Shown: positions 1-8,670 of the stretch, piece by piece
How positions within the stretch are numbered: the first letter of the stretch is position 1
Layout: each line of letters starts with the position of its first letter
Source: an uncultured Clostridia bacterium
Lineage (GTDB): Bacteria; Bacillota; Clostridia; Lachnospirales; Lachnospiraceae
NCBI GenBank assembly: GCA_946186175.1
Contig: CAMHMG010000064.1
Coordinates: 1-13,122, forward strand
Length of the DNA: 13,122 nucleotides
Reading direction: 5' to 3'
Position numbers and translations under genes: made by a program
The notes under the pieces: model-generated
The model's input: the letters and a program-made list of their open reading frames with translations, nothing else
Told to the model about the DNA's origin: nothing
The model's database searches: none

Positions 1-1103
1 GCAGCCTTATTGAAATTGGATAAATTAAGTCCCGGAACATTCAGATCGGGATTCTGCAATACTACCGATTCCGAGATAACAATCTCTCCAATCAGATCCA
101 TAAGCTGATCAACCTTACTGATATTAACACTGATATAACTCTGTGCCGGTGCCTTAGAACCTTTAGTATTCTTGGCAAGCGTAGTCTTTTGACCTGTAGC
201 TTTTTTCTCAATTACGTAATCACCCGGAGTAACTTCATTTACTTTTTTCTTATCCCCATCCGACTCCTTAGGTTCTTCACCAAGGTCAATGGAATCTACA
301 CCGATAATAGTTGACGGAATATCGAAGCCCATCTCGAATTCTGTCTTTGAAGATTCAGAAACATCAAGACTTTCCACAACGTAACCGCCTAATACTTTTT
401 CAATCTCCTCTTTCGTACTTCTGGTCTTGATGAGCATCTTAAATCCATGTTCCAAAATCACATCAGCAGAAGCTTCGTTTGTAAGAATATCATCCGGTGA
501 ATAATACATGTCTTCAACATAATCCTTGATAGAATTAGCAAGAGTAAATGCATGTACATTAACCATCTGAGTATCATTTCTATAGTATGCTGTAATATAA
601 AAATACTTTGCATCCTCCGTCACAGCAGGAGCAATATAAAACTGTGTAACCTCTTCTTCTTCCTCTTCTTCCGGAAGCTCTTTGTTCTCGCTGACAATCT
701 CGTTCTTAATCTTTTTGAGGAATATATCTAGATCCTCTATTAATTCGCTGGAATCCTTAGTAGGTTCTCCACCCTCCTTAATATTGTCAAATTCCTCTCT
801 TAAGAAATCAGAAACTGCTAAAATCTTGTCGACAAGTTCCAAATGAGGCAGGTTATCCGGATGTGACTCTCGAATATAAAAGAAAACATCCTCTAGCTTA
901 TGAGAGAGCTTCATGATATCATCAAACATCATGACTCCTGATGATCCTTTTATGGTATGCATTACTCTAAAGAACTCATTGATATCAGCATCATCAAAGC
1001 ACTCTGCATCCTTCTTTTCAAGAGTCGTCATCTCGAGCTGTTCTAACAGGTTACAGTTCTCGTACAGATACATATCCAGCATGCTATCCATTTCTTCGCC
1101 CAT
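1..1103 (-). CDS. cheA: Chemotaxis-type histidine kinase CheA, N-terminal part (cut by left window edge)
   Basis: CheA is the cytoplasmic kinase of chemosensory arrays; it passes phosphate from its HPt histidine to CheY and CheB. I translated this frame by hand, since it is open at the window edge: 367 codons are visible. Residues about 1-110 form an HPt (P1) domain with the phosphoacceptor in RVMHTIKGSSG (His49). A glutamate-rich linker follows (seven Glu around residue 145), then a mixed domain at about 150-255 where P2 is expected, a second linker, and the start of the P3 dimerisation helices (ISVNISKVDQLMDLIGEIV) near residues 325-343. The ATPase (P4) and CheW-binding (P5) parts lie outside the window. 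The ATG at 1103 sits 6 nt after AAGGAGG. It starts 22 nt after the stop of the CheY-like gene, so it is the last visible gene of the operon. Confidence 0.95.
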   Translation of the reverse strand, partial: MGEEMDSMLDMYLYENCNLLEQLEMTTLEKKDAECFDDADINEFFRVMHTIKGSSGVMMFDDIMKLSHKLEDVFFYIRESHPDNLPHLELVDKILAVSDFLREEFDNIKEGGEPTKDSSELIEDLDIFLKKIKNEIVSENKELPEEEEEEEVTQFYIAPAVTEDAKYFYITAYYRNDTQMVNVHAFTLANSIKDYVEDMYYSPDDILTNEASADVILEHGFKMLIKTRSTKEEIEKVLGGYVVESLDVSESSKTEFEMGFDIPSTIIGVDSIDLGEEPKESDGDKKKVNEVTPGDYVIEKKATGQKTTLAKNTKGSKAPAQSYISVNISKVDQLMDLIGEIVISESVVLQNPDLNVPGLNLSNFNKA

Positions 1104-1125
1104 CTGACTCCTCCTTTCTGATTTT

Positions 1126-1518
1126 TTAGATAACTCCTAACTTTTCCATAGCCATCTCAAGTCTTCCGACATCAATCGGCTTATTACAATAAACGCTGCA
1201 TCCCATCTCAAATGCTTTCTTCACATTCTTTTCTTCAGATAAAGCTGTCATCATTATGATTTTCACTCTGTCTTTACCTGTGATTCCCTTATCCTTCTCC
1301 ATTTCTCGAATAATCTTTAATACCTGATATCCATCCATTGCAGGCATCATGATATCTAAACAGATCAAATCATAGGGTTCTTCATCTTCCAGCGCCATCG
1401 TGTAGGCTTCTATAGCTTCCCCACCATCTACAGTACCATCACACTCACCGTGTTTTGACATGTAATCCATCATAAATTTTCTGCTGGCAAAATCATCTTC
1501 AACTATGAGAATTTTCAT
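1126..1518 (-). CDS. cheY: Single-domain CheY-like response regulator
   Basis: A stand-alone receiver of 130 residues with no output domain, as in CheY, which carries the phosphate signal away from CheA by protein-protein contact. With the start at 1518 the protein begins MKILIVEDD. The acidic pair is Asp8/Asp9, the phosphorylated Asp is Asp55 (CLDIMMPAMDG), the switch Thr is Thr91 (MMTAL), and the conserved Lys is Lys113 (CNKP). A 9-residue insertion (EKDKGITGK) before beta-4 is common in clostridial receivers. An ATG at 1524 is also open, but AGGAGG at 1526-1531 is only 1 nt from it and 7 nt from the ATG at 1518, so 1518 is preferred. It lies between cheB (26 nt) and cheA (22 nt), so CheA is the likely phosphodonor. 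Whether it acts on a flagellar motor or another target cannot be told from here. Confidence 0.93.
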   Translation of the reverse strand: MKILIVEDDFASRKFMMDYMSKHGECDGTVDGGEAIEAYTMALEDEEPYDLICLDIMMPAMDGYQVLKIIREMEKDKGITGKDRVKIIMMTALSEEKNVKKAFEMGCSVYCNKPIDVGRLEMAMEKLGVI

Positions 1519-1525
1519 GCACATA

Positions 1526-1531
1526 CCTCCT
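1526..1531 (-). promoter_or_regulatory. Ribosome binding site that fixes the cheY-like start
   Basis: A perfect AGGAGG on the minus strand. It is 1 nt from the first in-frame ATG (1524) and 7 nt from the second (1518), so initiation at 1518 is favoured. Confidence 0.8.
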
Positions 1532-1544
1532 TCCTTTATGTCAT

Positions 1545-2567
1545 TTACATACGTTCAAGTATGCTGTATATCTTATGGGCGATTGAATGAAGAGGCAATT
1601 GATGTTCAACCGCTCCTATATCATATGCAACCTTTGGCATTCCATATACTACGCAGGACTCTTCATCCTGGCCGATTGTATGGCCGCCTGCCCTTCGAAT
1701 CTCTAATAAACCATCTGCTCCGTCCTTTCCCATTCCGGTAAGCAATGCTGCAACAGCATTTTTACCCGCAACCCTGGCCACCGAAGAAAACATCGCATCT
1801 ACAGATGGACAATGACCGCTGACCTTGGGACCTGCTTTACATTCTACCTGGTATTTGTCTCCATTTCTGACAAGGCGCATATGCTTGTCTCCCGGAGCTA
1901 TCAGTACAAGACCCGGAGTTAATACATCCCCCGTTTCAGCCTCTTTAACCCTTACTTTACACTGATTATTCAAACGATCCGCATACATCTTGGTAAACCC
2001 GGGCGGCATATGCTGCGTAACGATCGTACCCGGAATATCCGGTCTGAATCCCATAATAACATCACACAAAGCTTCCGTTCCACCCGTAGAAGCTCCAAGT
2101 GCAACCACATGATTTTTGTGTTCGATATTCTTACTGTCAACATTCTTCGGTGTAACCCTCTTCATCTGACTTACATTGACTGTTGATGCAATCTTAATCT
2201 TGGTACACATCTCTCTTCTTAGGTAGACAAGAATTTCATCCTTCGTCATGTTGACAGGCTTTGAAATAAAATCCACCGCTCCTGCATTCATGGCATCAAA
2301 CACCTTATCACTTAAAGAGCTTACCATTACAACCGGAATCGGATACTGCGGCATTAATCTTCTTAAGAACTCAATACCGTCCATCTTGGGCAATTCGATA
2401 TCTAGGGTCATAACATCCGGTTTATACTGTATGATCATATCTCTTGCTTCAAAAGGATTCGATGCAACACCTACCACCTCAATAGCAGGGTCTGCAGATA
2501 TTCCCCTTACCATAAAATCAGCAAACATCATTGAATCATCAACCACAAGTACTCTTATCTTTCTCAC
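1545..2567 (-). CDS. cheB: Chemoreceptor methylesterase/deamidase CheB
   Basis: CheB removes methyl groups from chemoreceptor glutamates (and deamidates glutamines) when its receiver is phosphorylated by CheA. This gives sensory adaptation together with CheR. The 340 residues are the usual length. The receiver is at 1-120 with Asp10/Asp11, phospho-Asp56 (LDIELPKMDG) and Lys103 (SKPV). A linker runs to about 150, then the esterase domain with the full triad: Ser160 in GASTGGT, His186 in QHMPPG, and Asp282 in GMGKDGA. The start is a GTG at 2567, 8 nt after GAAGG. An overlapping ATG at 2569 runs straight into TGA and is not a start. It lies 27 nt after cheR. The presence of both adaptation enzymes implies that a methyl-accepting receptor exists, though none is in this window. 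Confidence 0.96.
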   Translation of the reverse strand: MRKIRVLVVDDSMMFADFMVRGISADPAIEVVGVASNPFEARDMIIQYKPDVMTLDIELPKMDGIEFLRRLMPQYPIPVVMVSSLSDKVFDAMNAGAVDFISKPVNMTKDEILVYLRREMCTKIKIASTVNVSQMKRVTPKNVDSKNIEHKNHVVALGASTGGTEALCDVIMGFRPDIPGTIVTQHMPPGFTKMYADRLNNQCKVRVKEAETGDVLTPGLVLIAPGDKHMRLVRNGDKYQVECKAGPKVSGHCPSVDAMFSSVARVAGKNAVAALLTGMGKDGADGLLEIRRAGGHTIGQDEESCVVYGMPKVAYDIGAVEHQLPLHSIAHKIYSILERM

Positions 2568-2594
2568 ATCTTACGCCTTCTTTCCAAGTTATTA

Positions 2595-3401
2595 TTAAAG
2601 TGGTTTTCTAAATATTGACGGTCTAATATATTCGAGTCTCGAAGCCTCTTTATCAATATTTTCCGTATTACCTATAATAAAATATCCACCAGGCTCAAGA
2701 ACATTATATATTTTGTTGACCAGATCTCTCTTAGTATCTTCTGAAAAATAGATCATTACGTTTCGAAGGAATATACAATGGAATTTGTTCTTAAACGGAA
2801 AATCATCCATAAGATTAAACTGCCTGAACATTATATTCTTTCTTATATCATTAATAACCTGGTAATTATATTCGTCAACCTTTTTAAAATTAGCTCTCTG
2901 CCAGGCCGGCGGCAATACCTCTATCTTCTCCTTCAGATATACACCTTTCATGGCATAACGCAATACTTCACTCGACAGATCTGTCGCAAGCATTGTCGTA
3001 TCCCAATTATTATATTCTAATGCCAGGAATTCCTTGATCACCATTGCTATTGTATATGGTTCTTCACCGGAAGATGAGGCTCCTGACCATATCCTGATAT
3101 CATGGGTATACTTTTCTTTTTTGACGATTTCCGGAAGAATAACATCCTTCAAAAATATAAAATGATCGGGTTCACGCCAGAAAAATGTATGATTAGTAGT
3201 AAGAATATTGAGCATATTCTGAAGCTCGTGACCACTCTTATCATTCTCCACGACATTAAGATATTCACCGTATGTCTTATATCCGTTTCTTGCAAGATAA
3301 TTATCAAGTCTTCCCTGAACAATAACCTTCTTGCCTGTCATATTAATGCCGTATCTGCTTTCAAGAAAGGTAACCAATCTTTCAAACTCTTTATCGTTCA
3401 T
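2595..3401 (-). CDS. cheR: Chemoreceptor glutamate methyltransferase CheR
   Basis: CheR transfers a methyl group from S-adenosylmethionine to receptor glutamates, opposing CheB. The 268-residue length is normal. An N-terminal helical domain (about 1-75) ends with the family signature TTNHTFFWREPDHF. The SAM-binding domain follows with IWSGASSSGEEPYTIAM (104-120), where many CheRs have WSAACSTGEEPYS, then LRNVMIYFS (212-220) and GGYFIIGNTENI near the C-terminus. The ATG at 3401 lies 6 nt after GGAGG. There are 12 nt to the upstream response-regulator gene and 27 nt to cheB, so it is co-transcribed. There are no TPR or other extra domains. Confidence 0.96.
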   Translation of the reverse strand: MNDKEFERLVTFLESRYGINMTGKKVIVQGRLDNYLARNGYKTYGEYLNVVENDKSGHELQNMLNILTTNHTFFWREPDHFIFLKDVILPEIVKKEKYTHDIRIWSGASSSGEEPYTIAMVIKEFLALEYNNWDTTMLATDLSSEVLRYAMKGVYLKEKIEVLPPAWQRANFKKVDEYNYQVINDIRKNIMFRQFNLMDDFPFKNKFHCIFLRNVMIYFSEDTKRDLVNKIYNVLEPGGYFIIGNTENIDKEASRLEYIRPSIFRKPL

Positions 3402-3413
3402 TACACACCTCCA

Positions 3414-4352
3414 CTACAGCTTAATCTGCTTTTCAAGCTTAATAAAAATGTCAAGCAGATATGGATCAAATTCCATATTACTTTCCTGTTTCATCTTTTC
3501 CAAAGCCTTTTCCTTTGAATATCCATCATTAATGAGATTCTGAAAGGCATCAGTAATCTTAACTATTCTGGCTGCAAGAGGTATATCTTTATCTTCTTCA
3601 TATGTTTCAGACATATAATAAATAACATCTGAAACTGTTTTTACAGAAGTATTATCATCTTCCTTTGTGAAAAAAATCTCAAAAAACTTAGGATCTAACT
3701 TTCTTACAAAACCTGCTATCTCAATACCATCAACAAAAGAATTGGAAATCTTGTTTTCATATTCATCAGAAAAATTAAGTGCCTGCGCAAGCATTCTGGA
3801 ATTCTTAGAGACATTCTCATTGTCTATATTGGAATTAGGTTTTTCTCTCTCAAAGTATGTGACAATGTTCTCAAGAATTCTTTTTTTCTCATCAAAGATT
3901 ACTTTTCTCTGTTCATTGATCGTATAATTAAGTTTTCGGTTGTTCTCCTCTAACTCTTTCCTCAAATGGTATATACTTAAATGTGTTGAAACTCTCGTCT
4001 TAATCTCTGTAAAATCAAACGGCTTTCTGATAAAATCAACGCCTCCGATCTCAAATGCGTGTTCTCTCTCTTCATCACTTTCAGCAGCAGACACAAAAAG
4101 CACCGGGATATCTCTTGTAAGCGGATTATCCTTTAACGTCTTGCAGAATTCATAACCGTTAATATCCGGCATCATAATATCTAAAAGCACCATCTGCGGT
4201 AGTCTGTCATGAATGATCGCGGCAGCATCGATAGCACTCATAGCCTTATAAGTCTTATATCCCAATTCGTTAAGAATCGCCTCTAACATTTCCAGATTGA
4301 CCAAGCTGTCATCAACAACAAGAATCGTTTCCTCTTTATCCACTATATGCAC
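3414..4352 (-). CDS. Response regulator with coiled coil and degenerate HD-GYP-like output domain
   Basis: A 312-residue protein. Residues 7-122 are an intact receiver: Asp14/Asp15, phospho-Asp58 (LLDIMMPDINGYE), Ser88 at the switch position and Lys110 (RKPFDF). A charged, probably coiled-coil helix follows (122-165), a layout typical of receiver-HD-GYP proteins. The C-terminal part (about 175-308) still ends like HD-GYP (IPLAARIVKITDAFQNL then FDPYLLDIF), but the catalytic residues are gone. The HD position reads FVDGIEIAGF where LHDIGKIG is expected, the early His is Asn, and the HHE/GYP segment is absent. Cyclic-di-GMP phosphodiesterase activity is therefore unlikely, and a binding or scaffold role is inferred. 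The start is GTG (4352), overlapping the kinase stop by 17 bp; a GTG at 4343 is an alternative. The overlap suggests translational coupling with that kinase, its probable partner. Confidence 0.85.
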   Translation of the reverse strand: MHIVDKEETILVVDDSLVNLEMLEAILNELGYKTYKAMSAIDAAAIIHDRLPQMVLLDIMMPDINGYEFCKTLKDNPLTRDIPVLFVSAAESDEEREHAFEIGGVDFIRKPFDFTEIKTRVSTHLSIYHLRKELEENNRKLNYTINEQRKVIFDEKKRILENIVTYFEREKPNSNIDNENVSKNSRMLAQALNFSDEYENKISNSFVDGIEIAGFVRKLDPKFFEIFFTKEDDNTSVKTVSDVIYYMSETYEEDKDIPLAARIVKITDAFQNLINDGYSKEKALEKMKQESNMEFDPYLLDIFIKLEKQIKL

Positions 4353-5769
4353 CTGCTTCCTGAATCAAATCTATTGTTTTCTTCATTTCTTCAAGATACT
4401 TGCGGCATTCGTCCTGTTTCTCTTTTCTAACATTCATAACAAGGCGAAATGCAAGCTTTGACAATTCCTGCGGACCTCCCTCCGCAATACGTTTGAGGCT
4501 TGCTGCAAACCCTTCTGCCTTACCCCAATTTTCAAGTTCTACACAAAGAACGGTCTTTTCAATAAAGTCATTAATCTTATTGATATTCTCCTGTGCGAAG
4601 AAATCAAAAGGTTCTTTAGCCTGATCATCCTGATCAAAAATCAACAATTTTCTCAGATCATCTAAGGTAACTTCATTCTCCTCTTCTCCGTCAGCTTCTG
4701 CGTGTAAATTGACAGTAAAGATAAAGGTGGTCCCCTTATCAACCTCAGATTCAACCTTTATATTACCACCCATAAGCTCCACGATCTGCTTGCATACATA
4801 TAGTCCAAGTCCTGTTCCCCCATAGGTTCTTGTAATACTTCCGTCCACCTGTGAAAAGCTCTTGAATAATTTATCTTTGTCGGTCTCTGACATTCCTATT
4901 CCTGTATCTATAACAAAGAAGGTCAACTCCAGATCCCGCTTTCTCTGTCTTGTCTTAAACACCTCTATCCCTACATGTCCTTCGGCAGTGAATTTGACTG
5001 CATTATTAAGAAGATTATTAATGATCTGACTTAAACGGAACTCATCTCCGATCACTGTATCCGGCACATTATCTCCAATGTGATATTTGATATCCAGACC
5101 CTTTTCATTAGCCAGCGATTCTATAGCAGCAACCGATGACTCGATCAAACTATGTAATGAAAATGCCTGTTCCTCCAATACCATTTTGCCATTTTCCAGT
5201 TTTGCAAAATCCAAAAGATTATTAATGATCCTCTCCATGTTTTCACAACACTGCAAAACAATATCCATCTTTCTTCTTTTCGAAGAATCTTCTTCCTGTT
5301 CTTTTAAATTTCTGATATGCCCCTTAATACCGTTAACGGGTGTTCTAAGCTCATGAGTAAGATTAGCCGTCATCTCATCACGTGACTTTATCGTCTCCGC
5401 CATAGTCTCTTCCATAGACTTAATCTGTTTATCCAGATTCTCAACATCCCGGAGATCCGACATATATACTATTCCCTGTTCTTCCTCCAAACAGACCTTC
5501 ACCATAACAGGAAAACAACTGTGGTTGCTTCTGTATGCATAGGACTTGACAGACTTATTCAGATTCTCTTTGACAAAATCTGTCACATCAACCTCGTCAG
5601 TAAAAAGATTCGGCAGAACATCTCTGATGCAGACCTTAGAAATATCAAATCCCAGTTCATCCCGTCCGGAACTGTTAAGAAAGTTAACTTTTCCGGTATT
5701 ATCAAAGATGCAAATGATCTCGGAAGCTTTATCTAAGATACTATTATTAATCATTGAATCATTTCCCAT
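4336..5769 (-). CDS. Soluble PAS-domain histidine kinase with C-terminal HPt-like domain lacking its histidine
   Basis: A 477-residue sensor kinase without membrane segments, so it should sense a cytoplasmic signal or partner. A PAS-like domain fills about 8-110 (SEIICIFDNTGKVNFLNSSG), followed by a short coiled coil. The dimerisation/H-box has His139 in NLTHELRTPVNGI. The ATPase domain has the N box (SQIINNLLNNAVKF), G1 (DTGIGM), an F-box region (LFKSFSQ) and G2 (GGTGLGLY). After an acidic linker, residues about 390-475 have the helical pattern of HPt domains, but FAASLKRIA (421-429) has Ala423 where the phospho-His of the A-H-S-L-K-G motif should be. The ATG at 5769 is 7 nt after GAGGG. It follows the transporter-kinase gene by 37 nt and overlaps the response-regulator gene. 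What the PAS domain binds cannot be told. Confidence 0.9.
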   Translation of the reverse strand: MGNDSMINNSILDKASEIICIFDNTGKVNFLNSSGRDELGFDISKVCIRDVLPNLFTDEVDVTDFVKENLNKSVKSYAYRSNHSCFPVMVKVCLEEEQGIVYMSDLRDVENLDKQIKSMEETMAETIKSRDEMTANLTHELRTPVNGIKGHIRNLKEQEEDSSKRRKMDIVLQCCENMERIINNLLDFAKLENGKMVLEEQAFSLHSLIESSVAAIESLANEKGLDIKYHIGDNVPDTVIGDEFRLSQIINNLLNNAVKFTAEGHVGIEVFKTRQRKRDLELTFFVIDTGIGMSETDKDKLFKSFSQVDGSITRTYGGTGLGLYVCKQIVELMGGNIKVESEVDKGTTFIFTVNLHAEADGEEENEVTLDDLRKLLIFDQDDQAKEPFDFFAQENINKINDFIEKTVLCVELENWGKAEGFAASLKRIAEGGPQELSKLAFRLVMNVRKEKQDECRKYLEEMKKTIDLIQEAGAYSG

Positions 5770-5806
5770 ATAATAACCCTCAAATACCCCACAACATTTT
5801 CTTATA

Positions 5807-8617
5807 TTATCTATTTAAGGCAGATATAATTTCCTCCACAAGCTTTTCCGAATCGATCGGCTTTGCAACATGACCATTCATACCTGCATTCTTTGCATTT
5901 CTGACATCCTCTTCAAAAGCATTCGCTGTCATAGCCAAAATCGGAATCGATGCCTTTGCTTTATCTGATAAATCCCTGATAGCCCTCGCTGTTTCATATC
6001 CATCCATTATCGGCATCTGAATATCCAAAAAGATTATATCATAATAATCAGCCGGATTATTCAAAACATGTTCTAAAGCATCCTTGCCGTTAACAGCCGT
6101 TTCAACCTCAAATCCCATCATTTCCAATATAGCTGTTGCAATCTCTCTGTTAACCTCATAATCGTCTGTCAAAAGAACACGTTTACCAGCAAAATCAACC
6201 TCTGTAATTGAATTCTTCTCTACAAGACTTGAAATATCATCTTCTGTTGCCGGTGGCAGCTCAACCTCAATAACAAACTCAGAACCTTTATTAAGCTCTG
6301 TCTTGACATATATATTGCCGCCCATCTTATCAACAATTCTCTTTGTGATAGACATGCCAAGTCCGGTTCCCTGTATTTCTGATTTGGTTGCTCTCTCATC
6401 TCTCTCGAAGGCATCAAAAACCTTAGCGGCAAACTCTTCAGACATTCCCATGCCATTGTCTTTGACACTGATCGTATATTGGTTTTTCTCACCTTCTTTG
6501 ACCTGCTCAACAATTGAAACCTTGATATTTCCTTCATTCTGAGTATATTTGATAGCATTCGAAACAAGATTCAACAACACCTGATTCAATCTAAGCTGAT
6601 CGGTATATACATACCTGTGCTCAAGCTTATCGGTGTTAAATTCAAGTGTCTGTCCCTTAGCGTCAGCCAGTCCCCTTGTTATGGAATCAACATTAGAGAA
6701 AATCTGTATAAGGTCCACCGTACCTGTCGTCAATTCCATCTTACCGCTTTCAATCCTGCTCATTTCCAGGATATCATTGATCAGGGAAAGTAAATGATTA
6801 CCTGAGGATTTGATCTTTCTTAAATAATCATCCATCTTCTCGCTATCCCCGGTATCTAACAGTGCCAAATCAGTAAAACCCAATATAGCATTCATCGGAG
6901 TTCTGATATCGTGTGACATATTAAAAAGAAATGCTGTTTTGGCCTTATTTTTCATATCAGCAGCCAATGTCTTCTTGTCTGCCTCAATCTGTCTTTTGAT
7001 CAGTAGAGAAAAAAGTGAAAACAGCGCTGTCAGTACGATCAACACCAGAGTCATCTCTATCGTCGAGTTTGTGTCCAAAAAGCTTGTTAAATACTCCTTC
7101 TCCTGCCCATCTATAATCTCTAAAACCTTCTCCACACTTCGCTGTCTAATCCACATTATTGATGAAAAGAAGATCAAAAATGACAGGAATATCCACATTG
7201 TCGGAGACTTGCCATAAATTCTCTGTTCGTCCTTGCTATATACATACCAATAATAAAACATTACTATAATGCACCATACTGCCAGTATCAGATAGGATTC
7301 CGAAGCAATTTTGGTTTCGGACAAAATATTAGGAACTAAAAGGAACAGGAATGAAGTAACCGATATAACCATACCAATGACAGCTGCAATCTTAGTACGT
7401 CGATTGATATCGCCATCCTTCGATGCAAGCTTGAAGCATGCGCACATACTATACACATACACTATATTTGCAGATATCGTTGTTATATCGACTATCCAGC
7501 CGATAGCCGTTCTTCCTACAAAAGGTACAAGTATAGAAATGAACATTACTACCAGGGTGGCTATATACGGCTCATTATTCTTGCTTTTTTTTGATATGAA
7601 TCGTGGCAGCATATCTTCTTTGGCCATAGATGCCATCAGACAGGCCGAAGCACGATACATGCCAAAAAAGCTTGTTGACATTGAACAGAGCAGACAAACT
7701 ATCAACGTATATAAACCGGCATTTCCAAGTGCTAAATATGTACTATAGAAAACAGGCAGGCCCATAAGTCCATCAGATACTGATGACAATGCGAGGTAAT
7801 CCTGCCAGGTGTTGCAGCCCTCCGGCAAATAAAGAATCGGAATTAATATAGGGATAATATAAGCAATTGCAATAGTTGTTACTGCAGTAGACATAAGCTT
7901 CTTAATATTAATCTTGCTCCGCTCCCCTGTGTCATACTTATACATAAATGCTTCAAAGCCAACGAACATCCACGGCGCAAGCATCAAAATATTAAAAACC
8001 TGTAAGGGTGCAGAAGTGTTGGTATCTGCAAAACCATCCGAAATACTAATGCTTCCGTTAACAATAACCCCTACAAACACAATCAGCAATAATACAATAT
8101 GTGAAACTGCCAATACTAAATTCAGTGGACGTACAATCTTCTTCCCCAGCAAAGAGATACAACCCACAATAACAATAGCTAATACTGTAACCAATATTTC
8201 ACCAAAATAAACATCATAGCCAACAATCTTATAATGGAATCCAAATTGAAGGACATCACCCCATACAAAGTGGACCAGAAGAACCAGTGCGGTGAAATTA
8301 GCCCAGAGAATTGAAAGATAGGCAAGCAGAATTGCCCATGCGGAAAGAAAGCCATGATCTGCCCCCAGAATCTCGCCTATGTATACGTGCACACCTGCAT
8401 TGATCGGAAATCTCTTTGCCATATAGGAAGTGCAATAACCGATAATATACATAAAAACAGCAGCAAGTACCACTCCAATAACAGAACCGAGTGGACCTGC
8501 TTCGGGCAGAAAAATATTATGAGCCATCATGAAAGCGCCCCAACCACAAGCACCTCCGAATGAATAGGCCCATGCTGTAAAATAAACTTTCTTTGAATCG
8601 AGACATCCCTTTCCCAT
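5807..8617 (-). CDS. APC-family permease-like domain fused to hybrid histidine kinase and receiver (solute-sensing kinase)
   Basis: A 936-residue membrane protein. Residues about 8-455 carry roughly 12 hydrophobic segments resembling APC-superfamily amino acid transporters (SFGGACGWGAFM in TM1, then an INAGVHVYIGEILG block). Two more membrane segments (about 470-545) flank a small external loop. The kinase core follows: His569 in NMSHDIRTPMNAI, N box LNLVSNAIKYT, G1 DNGMGM, G2 GTGLGMSI. The receiver at about 810-936 is complete: Asp818/Asp819, phospho-Asp865 (FLDIQMPIMDGYE), Thr897, Lys919 (VAKP). By analogy with transporter-fused kinases such as CbrA, substrate binding or transport probably sets kinase activity; the substrate (amino acid or amine) is a guess. 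The ATG at 8617 is only 4 nt after AGGAGG but is the only plausible start. It is the first gene of the operon, directly behind a strong promoter. Confidence 0.9.
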   Translation of the reverse strand: MGKGCLDSKKVYFTAWAYSFGGACGWGAFMMAHNIFLPEAGPLGSVIGVVLAAVFMYIIGYCTSYMAKRFPINAGVHVYIGEILGADHGFLSAWAILLAYLSILWANFTALVLLVHFVWGDVLQFGFHYKIVGYDVYFGEILVTVLAIVIVGCISLLGKKIVRPLNLVLAVSHIVLLLIVFVGVIVNGSISISDGFADTNTSAPLQVFNILMLAPWMFVGFEAFMYKYDTGERSKINIKKLMSTAVTTIAIAYIIPILIPILYLPEGCNTWQDYLALSSVSDGLMGLPVFYSTYLALGNAGLYTLIVCLLCSMSTSFFGMYRASACLMASMAKEDMLPRFISKKSKNNEPYIATLVVMFISILVPFVGRTAIGWIVDITTISANIVYVYSMCACFKLASKDGDINRRTKIAAVIGMVISVTSFLFLLVPNILSETKIASESYLILAVWCIIVMFYYWYVYSKDEQRIYGKSPTMWIFLSFLIFFSSIMWIRQRSVEKVLEIIDGQEKEYLTSFLDTNSTIEMTLVLIVLTALFSLFSLLIKRQIEADKKTLAADMKNKAKTAFLFNMSHDIRTPMNAILGFTDLALLDTGDSEKMDDYLRKIKSSGNHLLSLINDILEMSRIESGKMELTTGTVDLIQIFSNVDSITRGLADAKGQTLEFNTDKLEHRYVYTDQLRLNQVLLNLVSNAIKYTQNEGNIKVSIVEQVKEGEKNQYTISVKDNGMGMSEEFAAKVFDAFERDERATKSEIQGTGLGMSITKRIVDKMGGNIYVKTELNKGSEFVIEVELPPATEDDISSLVEKNSITEVDFAGKRVLLTDDYEVNREIATAILEMMGFEVETAVNGKDALEHVLNNPADYYDIIFLDIQMPIMDGYETARAIRDLSDKAKASIPILAMTANAFEEDVRNAKNAGMNGHVAKPIDSEKLVEEIISALNR

Positions 8618-8670
8618 TTCCCCTCCTAATGCCCAAATACAGCTTATACCCCATCACTTTAGTGTATATT

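Noticed and set aside
653..680. Short purine/pyrimidine repeat in cheA
   Set aside because: It simply encodes the glutamate-rich linker between CheA domains.
913..1107. Plus-strand frames opposite the minus-strand genes, such as 913-1107, 7311-7748 and 9218-9430
   Set aside because: They lie antisense to well-supported coding sequence, lack ribosome sites and show no family features.
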